Assembly: GCA_014084085.1 (NCBI GenBank)
Contig: NPFB01000021.1
Location: forward strand, 204,417-251,551
Direction of reading: 5' to 3'
DNA from: Hondaea fermentalgiana
Lineage: Eukaryota; Sar; Bigyra; Thraustochytrida; Thraustochytriidae
Length of the DNA: 47,135 nucleotides
Shown: positions 8,224 to 17,636 of the stretch, piece by piece
Position numbering within the stretch: the stretch's first letter is position 1
How the letters are laid out: each line of letters starts with the position of its first letter
The notes under the pieces: generated by a model
What the model was told of the DNA's origin: nothing
Database searches by the model: none
Seen by the model: the letters and a program-made list of their open reading frames with translations, nothing else
Program-made: the position numbers and the translations under genes

Positions 8224-10599
8224 GAAGGCCATTCATGTCATCTGGCTCTCTGCTTGCTAAAGCATAGTCATTTATTCTGCTGCCGACCCACTCGCTCGGG
8301 CCAACGTGGCACGCTGTGAGAAGAAGGAAAAGGGAGAGCTTGAGAGAGAGAGAGACAGAGACAGAGACTGAGAGACTGAAGAGATTCTTGAAGTGAGACC
8401 GATGCACATCTATCTGCCTGCAGCCACGATCCATGCATGCATTGTTGAAAATGCAAAACAAACAAGACCAGACAAAACAAAACAGAAGACGTGTTGAGTG
8501 TCGGCCGCTGGTATTCCCTGCTAGACTTCTCCATTTCTGCCAGCAGCATCATCTGCGCCCACTGCTGGCGGGGAGAAAAGCAGCTAGGACGTAAGTAATT
8601 CGAGCAGCGCATTTTTTCCCCCCTTTCCATTCCATGACCAGCACCAGCCCTCTCGCTCGCGAGTCGTTTCTCGGTCCCAGGTCGTTTCTCGCTCCCGCGT
8701 CGTGGTCATTCCTTTCTCCCTCCCTTGCTCCCTCCCTCCCAGGCTTCCTCTCCTCGCTGACACGACGCTTGCAGTGGCAGCTGCCATCCGTGAGGCTCTC
8801 AGAGCATGCACGCGCGCATTGCCCTGCACCGCGTCGCGCTGCCCCGCTCACATCACTCGCATCGCTCGCGTTCTTGGAAGCGCTTTCCGCGAGCGCGGAT
8901 CCCGTCCGCGCGGGAGCCTTCGTTCGCAGAGGCGTCGCAGGCGTCGCAGGCGTCGCAGGCGTCGCAGATGATGGATGATGAGGCGCGCCTCGGCCGCGCT
9001 GCTGCCGAGAGCGAATTCGCGGATACGTCTGCGCCCGGATCTGCGATCGATTCTGCGGGAGCTCGCGCCTGACGAGGAAAGCGCGGCTCGCGGCCAGCCA
9101 GCGCCAGCCAGCCGGCGGCGGCGGCGCGCTCGCTCGGCCAGGCGAGCTCGCGCGCCGCGCCGCGCCGCTCCGCGTCGCGGTCCTCGTCGCGGTCCTCGTC
9201 GCGGCGGCGGCCTGCGACCGCGCCTGCCTGCACGATCGTGGAGGCGCATCGCATCTCATCTCCCTCCCTCGCCCTGCGCATGCGTCTCGCGCGGGCGCGC
9301 GGCCTTGGCCCCGCGGCCTCGCGGCGCTTGGTCCAACCCAGGGCCGCGCATTGCGCCCCGCGCGCGGCGCGCTTACTCCGGCCAGCATGGATGGATGGTG
9401 CAAATAAGAGCGGGCGGCAAGAGGAAGGAGCGCGACGTATGCGACGCCAGGACCGAGTTTTTCCAGGATTTTTTGCATACCGTTGTGCAGGACATCTTGG
9501 CTTGGCCTCGGCGCGGACGGGAAGGCGCCGCCAGCAGGGAGAAGGCCACGGGGACTCGGCTGCGACTCGGCTTGCGACTTGGCTTGGCGCAGCGTGCGAG
9601 CTGCAGCTGCTGCTGCTGCTGCAGGTGCAAGTTGCATGTTGGTGCTGTTTATTGGTGGTGGTGGCGGAAATGTGTGAGAGCGCGCGGAAGGATGGTCCTC
9701 GGAGACGGAGGGGAGAGGAGAGAGCAGAGCAGAAGACGTCGCTCGCAGGGTGGCTCGAGGGAGGGCGAGGAGGTGCAGCGCAGGTGCAGGTGCAGAGCGA
9801 GGGACGCGGAGCCGAGCTTGTGGCCCGAACTAGCCTCGCCGAGGGTTTCTTTTCAGCTGCCGGCTGGCAGTCGTCGACTGTGGATGAATGAAGAAATAAA
9901 AGAATGAATGTGAAAAAAGTTATCACCCACATCACAGGCAGAGAGTGAGTCATGAGCGATGGTGAGTGGCCAGCCAGCTAGCTGCTCGAAGATCAATCGA
10001 TCGATCGAGCGATCTCTTGTGCTGGTCCTGGCCAGTTCAAAGCCAGCGCCGACGCAGCTCCGGTCCACGCGTGGGGGGCTGCGGTTGCCGCGGCGGCGCG
10101 ACACATCGTTGCGCAGGGTCTTGCACCGCGCAGGTTTGCTCGCCGGCGCACTGCGCTCGATCCGTCGATCCATCCATCGATCGATCCTCGGTCAGGATAA
10201 ACAAAATCATTGAAAACCAACATGATTTTCATGTAGTAACAAAAGGTGCAGGAATGAAGGCCTGCCTCCTGGCTGCCTGGCCTTCTGGCAGCCAGCAGGA
10301 ACTCGAGAGAGCGAACGAATGATTGGCAAAGGCGAGGCCAGGCCAGAGCCAACGCTCCCGCACCTCGGCGAGCCAGCCGCCAGGAGCCATGCATGCAGGC
10401 CGCCGGTCGAGGCGTCGCCGCGAGCGCGGGACTGTCTCGTCTCGATCGATGCCTGGCTGCGCCACCCGAATGCCGAGGTTCTTCTTTCTCCTCCCCCTCC
10501 TCGCAGTCAGTAATAGTAAACAGACAGACAGACAGACAGACCGCGGCTCCAGGAATTTTCGCGCAGCCCCGCCCGGTAAGGCCCGCACGCGCGCCCGCC
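8224..10599. other. Long low-complexity intergenic region
   Basis: No gene could be supported. A GAGA/GACA purine tract lies at about 8338-8385. From 8,600 on the DNA is very GC-rich, with short tandem repeats: four copies of a 9-mer GCGTCGCAG at about 8931-8970; 12-mers of GTCCTCGTCGCG at about 9168-9206; a CTG run at 9604-9626; and CAGA repeats at 10518-10541. Many open frames of 100-450 codons span it on both strands, but they are Arg/Ala/Ser/Pro composition artefacts overlapping in several frames. It lies between a + gene end and the aconitase promoter. Confidence 0.6.
9990..10190. repeat. GATC/ATCG tetranucleotide runs in inverted arrangement
   Basis: One cluster of ATCGATCGATCGAGCGATC at about 9994-10012 and one of GATCCGTCGATCCATCCATCG at about 10158-10186 are separated by about 150 bp. 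Because GATC units are self-complementary, the two clusters could pair. A similar short run lies near 1270. Probably simple microsatellites; no function assigned. Confidence 0.5.
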
Positions 10600-10699
10600 N
10601 NNNNNNNNNNNNNNNNNNNNNNNNNNNNNNNNNNNNNNNNNNNNNNNNNNNNNNNNNNNNNNNNNNNNNNNNNNNNNNNNNNNNNNNNNNNNNNNNNNN
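10600..10699. other. Assembly gap (100 N)
   Basis: Exactly 100 unknown bases, which looks like a placeholder of unknown true length. The left flank is GC-rich (GCACGCGCGCCCGCC); the right flank soon enters a GC dinucleotide run. Sequence-dependent assembly failure is the likely cause. Confidence 0.95.
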
Positions 10700-11650
10700 A
10701 GGCGGCAAACCCCTTCGACCCCGAGCGAGGACCAGCACCCCGGTACGTGCGGCGCGCGAGCGAGCGTGCGCGCGCGCGCGCGCGCGCGCGATGCGCGGAG
10801 GGCGGGCGCGCGGGCGCGCGGCGAGAGCGGAGAGCGCGCGGCGGCGCGCGGCGAGAGGCGGCGAGCGGCGGGCTTGGGTTTGAAAAAGGAGCGCGAAAAG
10901 ATCGGGTTTGAAAAGGCCTGCTTTTTGTATTGGGTTGCATTGCACTGCATGCATTGCACTGCATTGCACTGCACTGCCTCGCAAGGCGTGGAAAGGATGG
11001 ATGAGCATGATGAGCGACGGCGCCCGAGGTGCAGCAGCAGCAGCTGCAGCCCGCGGGCGAGCGCGCGAGCGAGACGCGGCGCGGCAGAGAGAGAAGCCCG
11101 GCCACGCGAGCGGAGAAAGAAGGAAAGCGCGGTCGGCGCTGTTCGCGGCGCTTCCTCGGCCGCGTCGGCAGAAAGGAAGGAAAGCGGAGGCTGGCGGGTG
11201 GATCCGACGGTGGATGTCAAGTGCTGTGCAATGCAAGAGGAAGAAAGGGACCACCTGGAGAGGCTGGAAATCATGCACCAGGGAGAGAGTGGCTGGCGGA
11301 GAGAGGGAGCGGGCGGCCGGCCGGGCGAGCGATGGCCGCGAAAGAAAGGCACCGTGGTTGCGTGAGCAAGGTCGAAAGAGGGAGCGAGAGGCTGAGCAGA
11401 CAGAGAAGAGATCGCCACAACGTGAACACAAAGCGAGGCGAAAAAACGAGAGTGAGAGTGAGAGAGAGAGAGAAAGGGTGGGAAACGAAAAAAAAAAGAT
11501 TGGAAAGAAACTGACGCTCACCGCTCGAATCAATCGAACCACTTTGGTTGCTTGCGCGAAACCATTCGTTTCCATCTATCCATACATACCTCAATCCTCA
11601 CAGGAAAACGCGCGTCTGTTCGGCTCAGACACAGTAACAACAAAGGCAAG
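10700..11650. other. Low-complexity region and probable aconitase promoter
   Basis: After the gap come a CG dinucleotide run (about 10768-10791) and a stretch of alternating GCATT/GCACT pentamers (about 10931-10980). Purine-rich GAGA/GGAA sequence continues to about 11510. The last 140 bp are less biased and end in CAAAGGCAAG just before the aconitase ATG, so they probably hold its 5' UTR. No gene or RNA is recognised. Confidence 0.5.
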
Positions 11651-14353
11651 ATGATCGGCCGTGCGGTCCTCTCGCGCGGCGCGAAGCTCGCCGCCGCCGC
11701 GAGCGTCCGCCGCGGCGCCGTCGGCGCCAGCCTCACCGCCCACCATGGCGCCGCCACGCAGATGATCTCTGCGCGCGAGTTCTCCGCCTTCATGGACGCT
11801 TACGATGAGCACGTCGAGGAGCGCAAGGCCGAGGACATCGTTCCCCGCCCCCTCAACGCGGAGCAGATGAGCGACCTCGTCGAGCAGCTCAAGAACCCCG
11901 AGAAGGGCGAGGAGGAGCGCCTCGTCGAGCTCCTCGAGAGCCGCGTCCCCCCCGGTGTCGATGAGGCTGCTTACGTCAAGGCCAGCTTCCTCACCGCCGT
12001 GGCCAAGGGCGAGACCGAGAGCCCCCTCGTCGACAGGAAGCACGCCGCCAAGCTCCTCGGCACCATGCAGGGTGGCTACAACGTCGCGCCCCTCATCGAG
12101 CTCCTCGACGACGAGGAACTCGGTCAGATTGCCGCCGATGCCCTCAAGCACACTCTCCTCGTCTTTGACGCCTTCCATGACGTCGAGGACAAGGCCAAGG
12201 CCGGCAACGCCATGGCCAAGGAGGTCATTGAGTCCTGGGCCAAGGCCGAGTGGTTCCTCAAGAAGGAGAAGGTCCCCGAGAAGATCACCGTCACCATCTT
12301 CATGGTCCCCGGTGAGACCAACACCGATGACCTTTCCCCCGCCCCCGACGCCTGGTCGCGCCCGGACATTCCTCTCCACGCCAAGGCCATGCTCAAGAAC
12401 CCCCGCGAGGGCATTGATGATGCCATGAAGCAAATCGCCGAACTCAAGGAGAAGGGCTTCCCCCTCGCCTACTGCGGTGATGTCGTTGGTACCGGCTCCT
12501 CGCGCAAGAGTGCCATCAACAGTGTGCTCTGGCACATGGGTGATGACATCCCCTTTGTGCCCAACAAGCGCACCGGCGGTGTCGTGCTCGGTGGCAAGAT
12601 CGCCCCCATCTTCTTCAACACTGCCGAGGACTCTGGCGCCCTCCCCATTGAGATGGACGTTGATAAGCTCAAGATGGGCAGCGTCGTCGACATTTACCCG
12701 TACGACGGTGTCGTCAAGGACCACGAGTCCGGCGAGGAGATCACCACCTTCAAGCTCGCCTCGGATGTCCTCTTTGACGAGGTGCAGGCCGGTGGCCGCA
12801 TCCCGCTCATCATTGGCCGTGGCCTTACCGCCAAGGCCTGCGAGTCCCTCGGCAAGGAGCCCTCGGATGTCTTCCGCGTGCCCGGCAAGATCGAGCCCAA
12901 GGAGGACCAGGGCTACACGCTCGCCCAGAAGATGGTCGGCAAGGCCTGCGGCCTCGACGGTGTCCTTCCCCACAACTACTGCGAGCCCATCATGACCACG
13001 GTCGGCTCCCAGGATACCACCGGCCCTATGACCCGCGACGAGCTCAAGGATCTTGCCTGCCTTGGCTTCCAGTCTGACCTCGTCATGCAGTCCTTTTGCC
13101 ACACCGCCGCTTACCCCAAGCCGGTCGATGTTGTCACCCACCACACTCTTCCGGACTTTATCCGCAACCGCGGTGGTGTTTCTCTCCGCCCCGGTGACGG
13201 TATCATTCACTCGTGGCTGAACCGCATGCTCCTCCCCGACACGGTCGGTACCGGTGGTGACTCGCACACCCGCTTCCCCCTCGGTATCTCCTTCCCTGCC
13301 GGCAGTGGCCTCGTCGCCTTTGCCGCGGCCACCGGCTCCATGCCCCTCAGCATGCCCGAGTCCGTCCGCGTCCGCTTCCACGGCGAGATGCAGCCCGGCA
13401 TCACCCTCCGTGACCTTGTGCACGCCATCCCGTACCAGGCTATCCAGGACGGCCACCTCACCGTCGCCAAGCAGGGCAAGAAGAACATCTTTAGCGGCCG
13501 CATCCTCGAGATTGAGGGCCTCCCCAACCTCAAGTGCGAGCAGGCCTTTGAACTCTCCGATGCCTCCGCCGAGCGCTCCGCCGCCGGCTGCACCATCGAG
13601 CTCAACGAGGAGCCCATCATTGAGTACCTCAAGAGCAACATTGTTCTCCTTCAGTGGATGATCGCCGAGGGCTACGGCGACGCCCGCACCATCGAGCGCC
13701 GCATTGGCAAGATGGAGGACTGGATCGCCAACCCCGTGCTTCTCCGCGCCGACAAGAACGCCGAGTACGCCGCCACCATCGACATTGACCTCAACGAGAT
13801 CAAGGAGCCCGTCGTCTGCTGCCCCAACGACCCGGATGATGCCAAGCTTCTCTCCGAGGTCCAGGGTGACAAGATTGACGAGGTCTTCATTGGCAGCTGC
13901 ATGACCAACGTTGGCCACTTCCGCGCCGCTGGCAAGCTCCTCAGCCAGCAGGAGGGCGAGGTCCCCACCCGTCTCTGGATTGCCCCGCCCACCAAGATGG
14001 ACGAGTCCACTCTCTCCGACGAGGGCTACTACTCGACCTTTGGCACCTCTGGCGCCCGCCTCGAGATGCCCGGCTGCTCGCTCTGCATGGGTAACCAGGC
14101 CCGCGTAAAGGAGAACTCCACCGTTGTCTCCACCTCGACTCGCAACTTCCCCAACCGCCTGGGCAAGGGCGCAAACGTCTACCTCGCTAGTGCTGAGCTC
14201 GCTGCCGTCTCGGCCATCTTTGGCTACCTCCCCACCCCGGAGGAATACCTCAAGAAGCACGAGTTCCTCCAGAAGGACGCCGACGATACTTACCGCTACA
14301 TGAACTTCAACGAGATGGACGACTACGTCGCCAAGGCCCAGGGCTCCAAGTAA
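11651..14353 (+). CDS. Aconitate hydratase of bacterial AcnB type, probably mitochondrial
   Basis: A 900-residue enzyme interconverting citrate and isocitrate in the TCA cycle. ATG at 11651 (GCAAGATGATC) was chosen; the frame extends upstream only through a TTG. Residues 1-40 are rich in Arg, Ser and Ala with almost no acids, a typical mitochondrial presequence. The rest follows AcnB order: N-terminal HEAT-like domain (about 45-200), swivelling domain ([36 protein letters not shown]), then the catalytic domains. The 4Fe-4S ligands are C750 ([10 protein letters not shown]) and C809/C812 ([10 protein letters not shown]). Their 59- and 3-residue spacing equals C710/C769/C772 of E. coli AcnB, offset by the 40-residue presequence. 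Codon use is far more biased than in neighbouring genes (CTC, AAG, GAG, GTC, ATC), a mark of high expression. The usual animal/fungal mitochondrial enzyme is the other aconitase class. Confidence 0.95.
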   Translation: MIGRAVLSRGAKLAAAASVRRGAVGASLTAHHGAATQMISAREFSAFMDAYDEHVEERKAEDIVPRPLNAEQMSDLVEQLKNPEKGEEERLVELLESRVPPGVDEAAYVKASFLTAVAKGETESPLVDRKHAAKLLGTMQGGYNVAPLIELLDDEELGQIAADALKHTLLVFDAFHDVEDKAKAGNAMAKEVIESWAKAEWFLKKEKVPEKITVTIFMVPGETNTDDLSPAPDAWSRPDIPLHAKAMLKNPREGIDDAMKQIAELKEKGFPLAYCGDVVGTGSSRKSAINSVLWHMGDDIPFVPNKRTGGVVLGGKIAPIFFNTAEDSGALPIEMDVDKLKMGSVVDIYPYDGVVKDHESGEEITTFKLASDVLFDEVQAGGRIPLIIGRGLTAKACESLGKEPSDVFRVPGKIEPKEDQGYTLAQKMVGKACGLDGVLPHNYCEPIMTTVGSQDTTGPMTRDELKDLACLGFQSDLVMQSFCHTAAYPKPVDVVTHHTLPDFIRNRGGVSLRPGDGIIHSWLNRMLLPDTVGTGGDSHTRFPLGISFPAGSGLVAFAAATGSMPLSMPESVRVRFHGEMQPGITLRDLVHAIPYQAIQDGHLTVAKQGKKNIFSGRILEIEGLPNLKCEQAFELSDASAERSAAGCTIELNEEPIIEYLKSNIVLLQWMIAEGYGDARTIERRIGKMEDWIANPVLLRADKNAEYAATIDIDLNEIKEPVVCCPNDPDDAKLLSEVQGDKIDEVFIGSCMTNVGHFRAAGKLLSQQEGEVPTRLWIAPPTKMDESTLSDEGYYSTFGTSGARLEMPGCSLCMGNQARVKENSTVVSTSTRNFPNRLGKGANVYLASAELAAVSAIFGYLPTPEEYLKKHEFLQKDADDTYRYMNFNEMDDYVAKAQGSK

Positions 14354-15179
14354 ACACTTTGGCCCCAAGCATCATCTCTCTTCATCCATTCAACCTACAA
14401 CTCACCCCATTTGTCCCGTCACAGTCAATTTCGGCTCCCTTTTGTGCAAGAGCGTAAGTGCAAACTTGATACGAGGCGAGAAGCAGCATCATACTCGAGA
14501 CCAACATTCGAAATATCGCGTCTGACTTGGGCCGAGCTTTTGCTCATCGCCCGGAACAATGCAAAACCTTGCAACATCAACAACTTAATCCTAAAAGAAC
14601 GATCATAATTTTTTTGGAGTCGGTCGGTTTAACCAAAATAATCAAAACACCCTTGGCCTTATCTGTGTCTTGCTCGCGTGCTTTTCGACGGAACGAAGAA
14701 CACGTGCTCTTTTGAGGAGAAGAAAGCTTGTACGCGAAACGTCGTCGACGGCGGGCAGAAAGCGATTGGATGAATGGCGAAATTAGCTCAGCCTGTTACA
14801 AAATTACTATCACAAAGTCGCTGATGAAATGATGCGTGACAGAGAAACACAACACAGGACTTATGTTAGACTTGAGCTTTATCTTGCGCAAGCTCGCTTT
14901 TCTCTTTTGCGTACTTGCTTACTTTTAACCTTTACGTTTGTTTTCATGATCGCTTGCTCTCACGATTGCTTGCTCTTATGCGTTCGTGCTTGCCATTATG
15001 CTTTTATGCTTGCTTGCTATTATGCTTTTACCTTAAAAGCTTACTTTTATGCTTGCTTTTATGCTTTTATGCTTGCTTTTATGTTTTTATGCTTGCTTGC
15101 AGCCAAAGTAGCAGGAGAAAGAAGAAGCCTGACTCGTTTACACTTATTACCTAGCCAAGGCGCAGGACAGTAGAGATTC
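14354..15179. other. Convergent 3' flank of aconitase and G-alpha with tandem repeats
   Basis: This 826-bp AT-richer spacer lies between the ends of two converging genes. Its right half, about 14985-15105, is built of imperfect direct repeats of a TTTTATGCTTGC-like unit. No RNA gene was recognised and the small frames are not convincing. Confidence 0.6.
14985..15105. repeat. Imperfect TTTTATGCTTGC tandem repeats
   Basis: About eight to ten imperfect copies of a 10-17 bp unit (TTTTATGCTTGC with variants CTATTATGC and TTTATGTT) lie about 75 bp beyond the G-alpha stop. On the minus strand they read GCAAGCATAAAA. They may fall in the G-alpha 3' UTR. Confidence 0.75.
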
Positions 15180-16346
15180 TCAAAAGAACTTCGACTCGGC
15201 CAAAGTTTTCTGAAGAATTGACTGCCCAATCCGCTCGATAATGTTCCGCATTAGTTCCGTGTCCGTAGCACATGTTGCAATGATGTTCCCCATCTGAGCC
15301 TCAACTTCCTTCGAACCACCCTCCATGTCTTGATGGTCGCCATTCGCAGAAGCTGAGCCTGCATCTGGCAAAGGCTGCCCATTCTGATCTTCTTTCTTTC
15401 GTGACAAGATTCCTGCCACCTTGACCTTGAAAAAGTTCACTACATCGTCGCGGTCGTTGTTTCCAGTGTAGTCGGGAAAAGTATCCGACAAATTGAGGCC
15501 CTTGAGCTTGGCCTCGAGAATGTCCACCTTATTGAGAAGTACGATGATCGTTGTTTGCCCAAAACACTCCGTCTCACGCACCATTTCCAGGAGGTCGAGC
15601 TGTGACTGCAATACGTTTGCTCCGTTCTGCCCAAAGCTACAAAACTCTGAAAGGGAAAGAACGTACAAGACAGCGCTCACGCCCTCAGCATGTCGCGGCC
15701 ACTCTGTTCGCTCGTGAGCCTGTCCGCCAACGTCCACGCAATCGATTTTCAGCACTGCAGGCATACCCACAAGAGTCATGACTTCCATTTTGAAGTCAAT
15801 CCTCTCGGAGTCGCTTGTTGATCGTCGTAAATGAAGAATGTCGTCATCAGTAGGCACAAAGTCTTCCCGCTTGATGCGATCCAGCTGCTTCAAAAAGTAA
15901 CCGGTACTTATAGCAATGTTCCGGTCTTTCCGCGCCGCTTCCTGGTGTGTGGGGTGTTGGATTTCTTGAAATGCAGCCTGAATGCCGGGGTCATTCCACA
16001 ACCTCTCCAACGAATCCCAAATCTCCAGCCGTGGCGCCGGCTTCGTCATGTCGCGCACCTTGTACGAGAGGAGCTCTGGCTTGATTTCGTCCACCAACTC
16101 TTCGTTTTCTTCAAGAACTTCCACGCCGAAATCATCCGTCGCGGCATCGAGGTCAATGAGTGTTTCCATGATGTTTTCATGAATGCAGCCCCGGGCCCAG
16201 TCCCGGTCTTTCTCTTCGAACCCTTCTTTGTACAGCAAGCGCATCTGCTTAAAGATTGTGCTCTTGCCCACGTTTGCGCCACCTAATAAAAGAAGCTTTA
16301 GTTCCGACTCATGGACCTGAGAGCGCGATGAGCAAGCGCCACCCAT
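15180..16346 (-). CDS. Heterotrimeric G-protein alpha subunit, divergent
   Basis: A 388-residue G-alpha that would switch between GDP and GTP forms at the membrane. The N-terminus MGGACSS offers Gly2 for myristoylation and Cys5 for palmitoylation. G1 P-loop is GGANVGKST (22-30), where the family usually has GAGESGKST. The linker Arg lies in LHLRRSTSDS (171-180). G3 is DVGGQAHER (205-213) with catalytic Gln209 kept but the following Arg replaced by Ala. G4 is NKVD (272-275); G5 is TCATDTE (358-364). An all-helical domain lies between G1 and the linker as expected. About 35 acidic/Ser-rich residues (320-350) are inserted before G5. The C-terminal tail ends SKFF rather than the usual receptor-coupling GLY/GLF ends. 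It is head-to-head with the adenylyl cyclase gene. Confidence 0.92.
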   Translation of the reverse strand: MGGACSSRSQVHESELKLLLLGGANVGKSTIFKQMRLLYKEGFEEKDRDWARGCIHENIMETLIDLDAATDDFGVEVLEENEELVDEIKPELLSYKVRDMTKPAPRLEIWDSLERLWNDPGIQAAFQEIQHPTHQEAARKDRNIAISTGYFLKQLDRIKREDFVPTDDDILHLRRSTSDSERIDFKMEVMTLVGMPAVLKIDCVDVGGQAHERTEWPRHAEGVSAVLYVLSLSEFCSFGQNGANVLQSQLDLLEMVRETECFGQTTIIVLLNKVDILEAKLKGLNLSDTFPDYTGNNDRDDVVNFFKVKVAGILSRKKEDQNGQPLPDAGSASANGDHQDMEGGSKEVEAQMGNIIATCATDTELMRNIIERIGQSILQKTLAESKFF

Positions 16347-17348
16347 AATCGCGGAATGATGCTTTAAAAGATGGCGCTCGTACGTAGTACCTCAAGAGCT
16401 TGACAAACAAAGCAAAACAAATTTTACGCAGGGAGACGGGAGCTGCGCGGGCCGCGCGAGCCGGCGTTGGCACTTCGCCAGCGTCAAGCAGCTCCCTGCC
16501 GGCCAGCGACGCTGCTCCGCCGCTTTCCACCCCTTCGTTCAAGAGGGAAAACACTGCGAAATGCGTACTTTGTTCGGCGAGTCGGTCGAGACACGACACG
16601 ACGCGGCCGCACACAATGAAGGCAAAGCCGTCACGCGAGAGCGAGGTTGAGAGCTCGCTCGTACTCGCACTTGCTCGACTGCCGTCGTGCTCGCTCCCCG
16701 CCGCCCCGCGACTTTCGCGCGTCCCTCGCCAGCCGGACGCGGTTGTGTCCGTGGAGCGCGAGGGCGAGGTGGGGGGAGAGGAGGGTGGCAGCTTTGATCT
16801 ACTACTACTCACTCCACACGGCTTTCGCGAAGCGATGCCTGCGGCCGCATCCAGCGCATGGGCGCTTCCCTTCTTCCCCCCCGACACGCACAACCTATCC
16901 GTTGAACCGCTCTCTACCGGGGTGCTCCTTGCCGGTCCCAGCCGCCCGACACCTAAGTGGCCTGGCCTGTGTTGCCACTATAAAGTACTCACGAAGCGTA
17001 CGCAGCCGCTAGTCTCACTGTCAGTCTGCTGCGTAAAAGTGGCTTTGCGACCGAATACCTACACGTTCTTGCTAAGGCATGAGCTTCCCTGCCCCAGGGC
17101 AGGCAAGAAGGGCAGGCACTTACGTTAACCATTATGCATTGCAACGAGATTGAAGCATCTGCCTGGCCGACTGTGACTTCCAGTAGCTCGCTGGCGATAG
17201 ACGGACAGATAACTCGATTGAATAGAAGTGTCGGTCGCGGATCAGAGGCTCGTAATTGTCCGGTTCTCAGGCCACGGAAGGCTTGCAAGCAGACGCATTC
17301 TTGCTTGACGATACTGATTTGCATCGAGGTGCGAGTAACCAGCGAGAA

Positions 17349-17386
<38 letters not shown>

Positions 17387-17636
17387 TCTCTTGTCGGTGT
17401 GTATGTGTGTTCTTTCCACCGCGAAGCCATCGCAAGGCTTGAAGTGGAGCCGCCGCTGACCAGTGCTGTAGTGCACAGTGGAACGAGCGCTCGAAGTCGT
17501 CGGCAAATCGTGGCCGGGTGTGGACTCGACCGCGCGACGAGGTTCTCTCGCTCGCGCGCTCGCGGTCACAGCGAGAGGGAGTGCTCTTGCGTTCGTCTGC
17601 TGCATCGCACAATTGAACCAAGGCGAGCGATTGGCC
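16347..17636. promoter_or_regulatory. Divergent region between G-alpha and adenylyl cyclase genes
   Basis: This 1.29-kb spacer holds the promoters of both genes. It contains a perfect GA dinucleotide run (about 17352-17384) about 250 bp before the cyclase ATG. A frame open from a GTG at 17478 continues into the cyclase, so its 5' leader is coding-like but ATG-less. No RNA gene is seen. Confidence 0.5.
17352..17384. repeat. GA dinucleotide microsatellite
   Basis: About 16 GA units in a row upstream of the cyclase gene. It may be a GAGA-type promoter element or a neutral microsatellite. Confidence 0.9.

Noticed and set aside
8549..9953. Overlapping 217-366 codon frames on both strands
   Set aside because: Several frames are open at once over the same GC-rich DNA, and all are Arg/Ala/Ser/Pro composition with repeats and no domain.
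9993..11575. Long minus-strand frames crossing the N gap
   Set aside because: They depend on N codons read as X and on CG/GA-repeat DNA; no protein-like segments.
11591..14368. 925-codon minus-strand open frame opposite aconitase
   Set aside because: It is produced by the codon bias of the real gene; no recognisable domain, and the plus strand encodes a complete AcnB protein.
16400..17128. 242-codon plus-strand frame in the G-alpha/cyclase spacer
   Set aside because: No domain, antisense frame of similar length, low-complexity composition; it lies in the expected promoter region.
17478..17636. Upstream GTG-start extension of the adenylyl cyclase
   Set aside because: GTG starts are not expected in nuclear genes; the first ATG at 17637 is preferred, though the open frame leaves some doubt.
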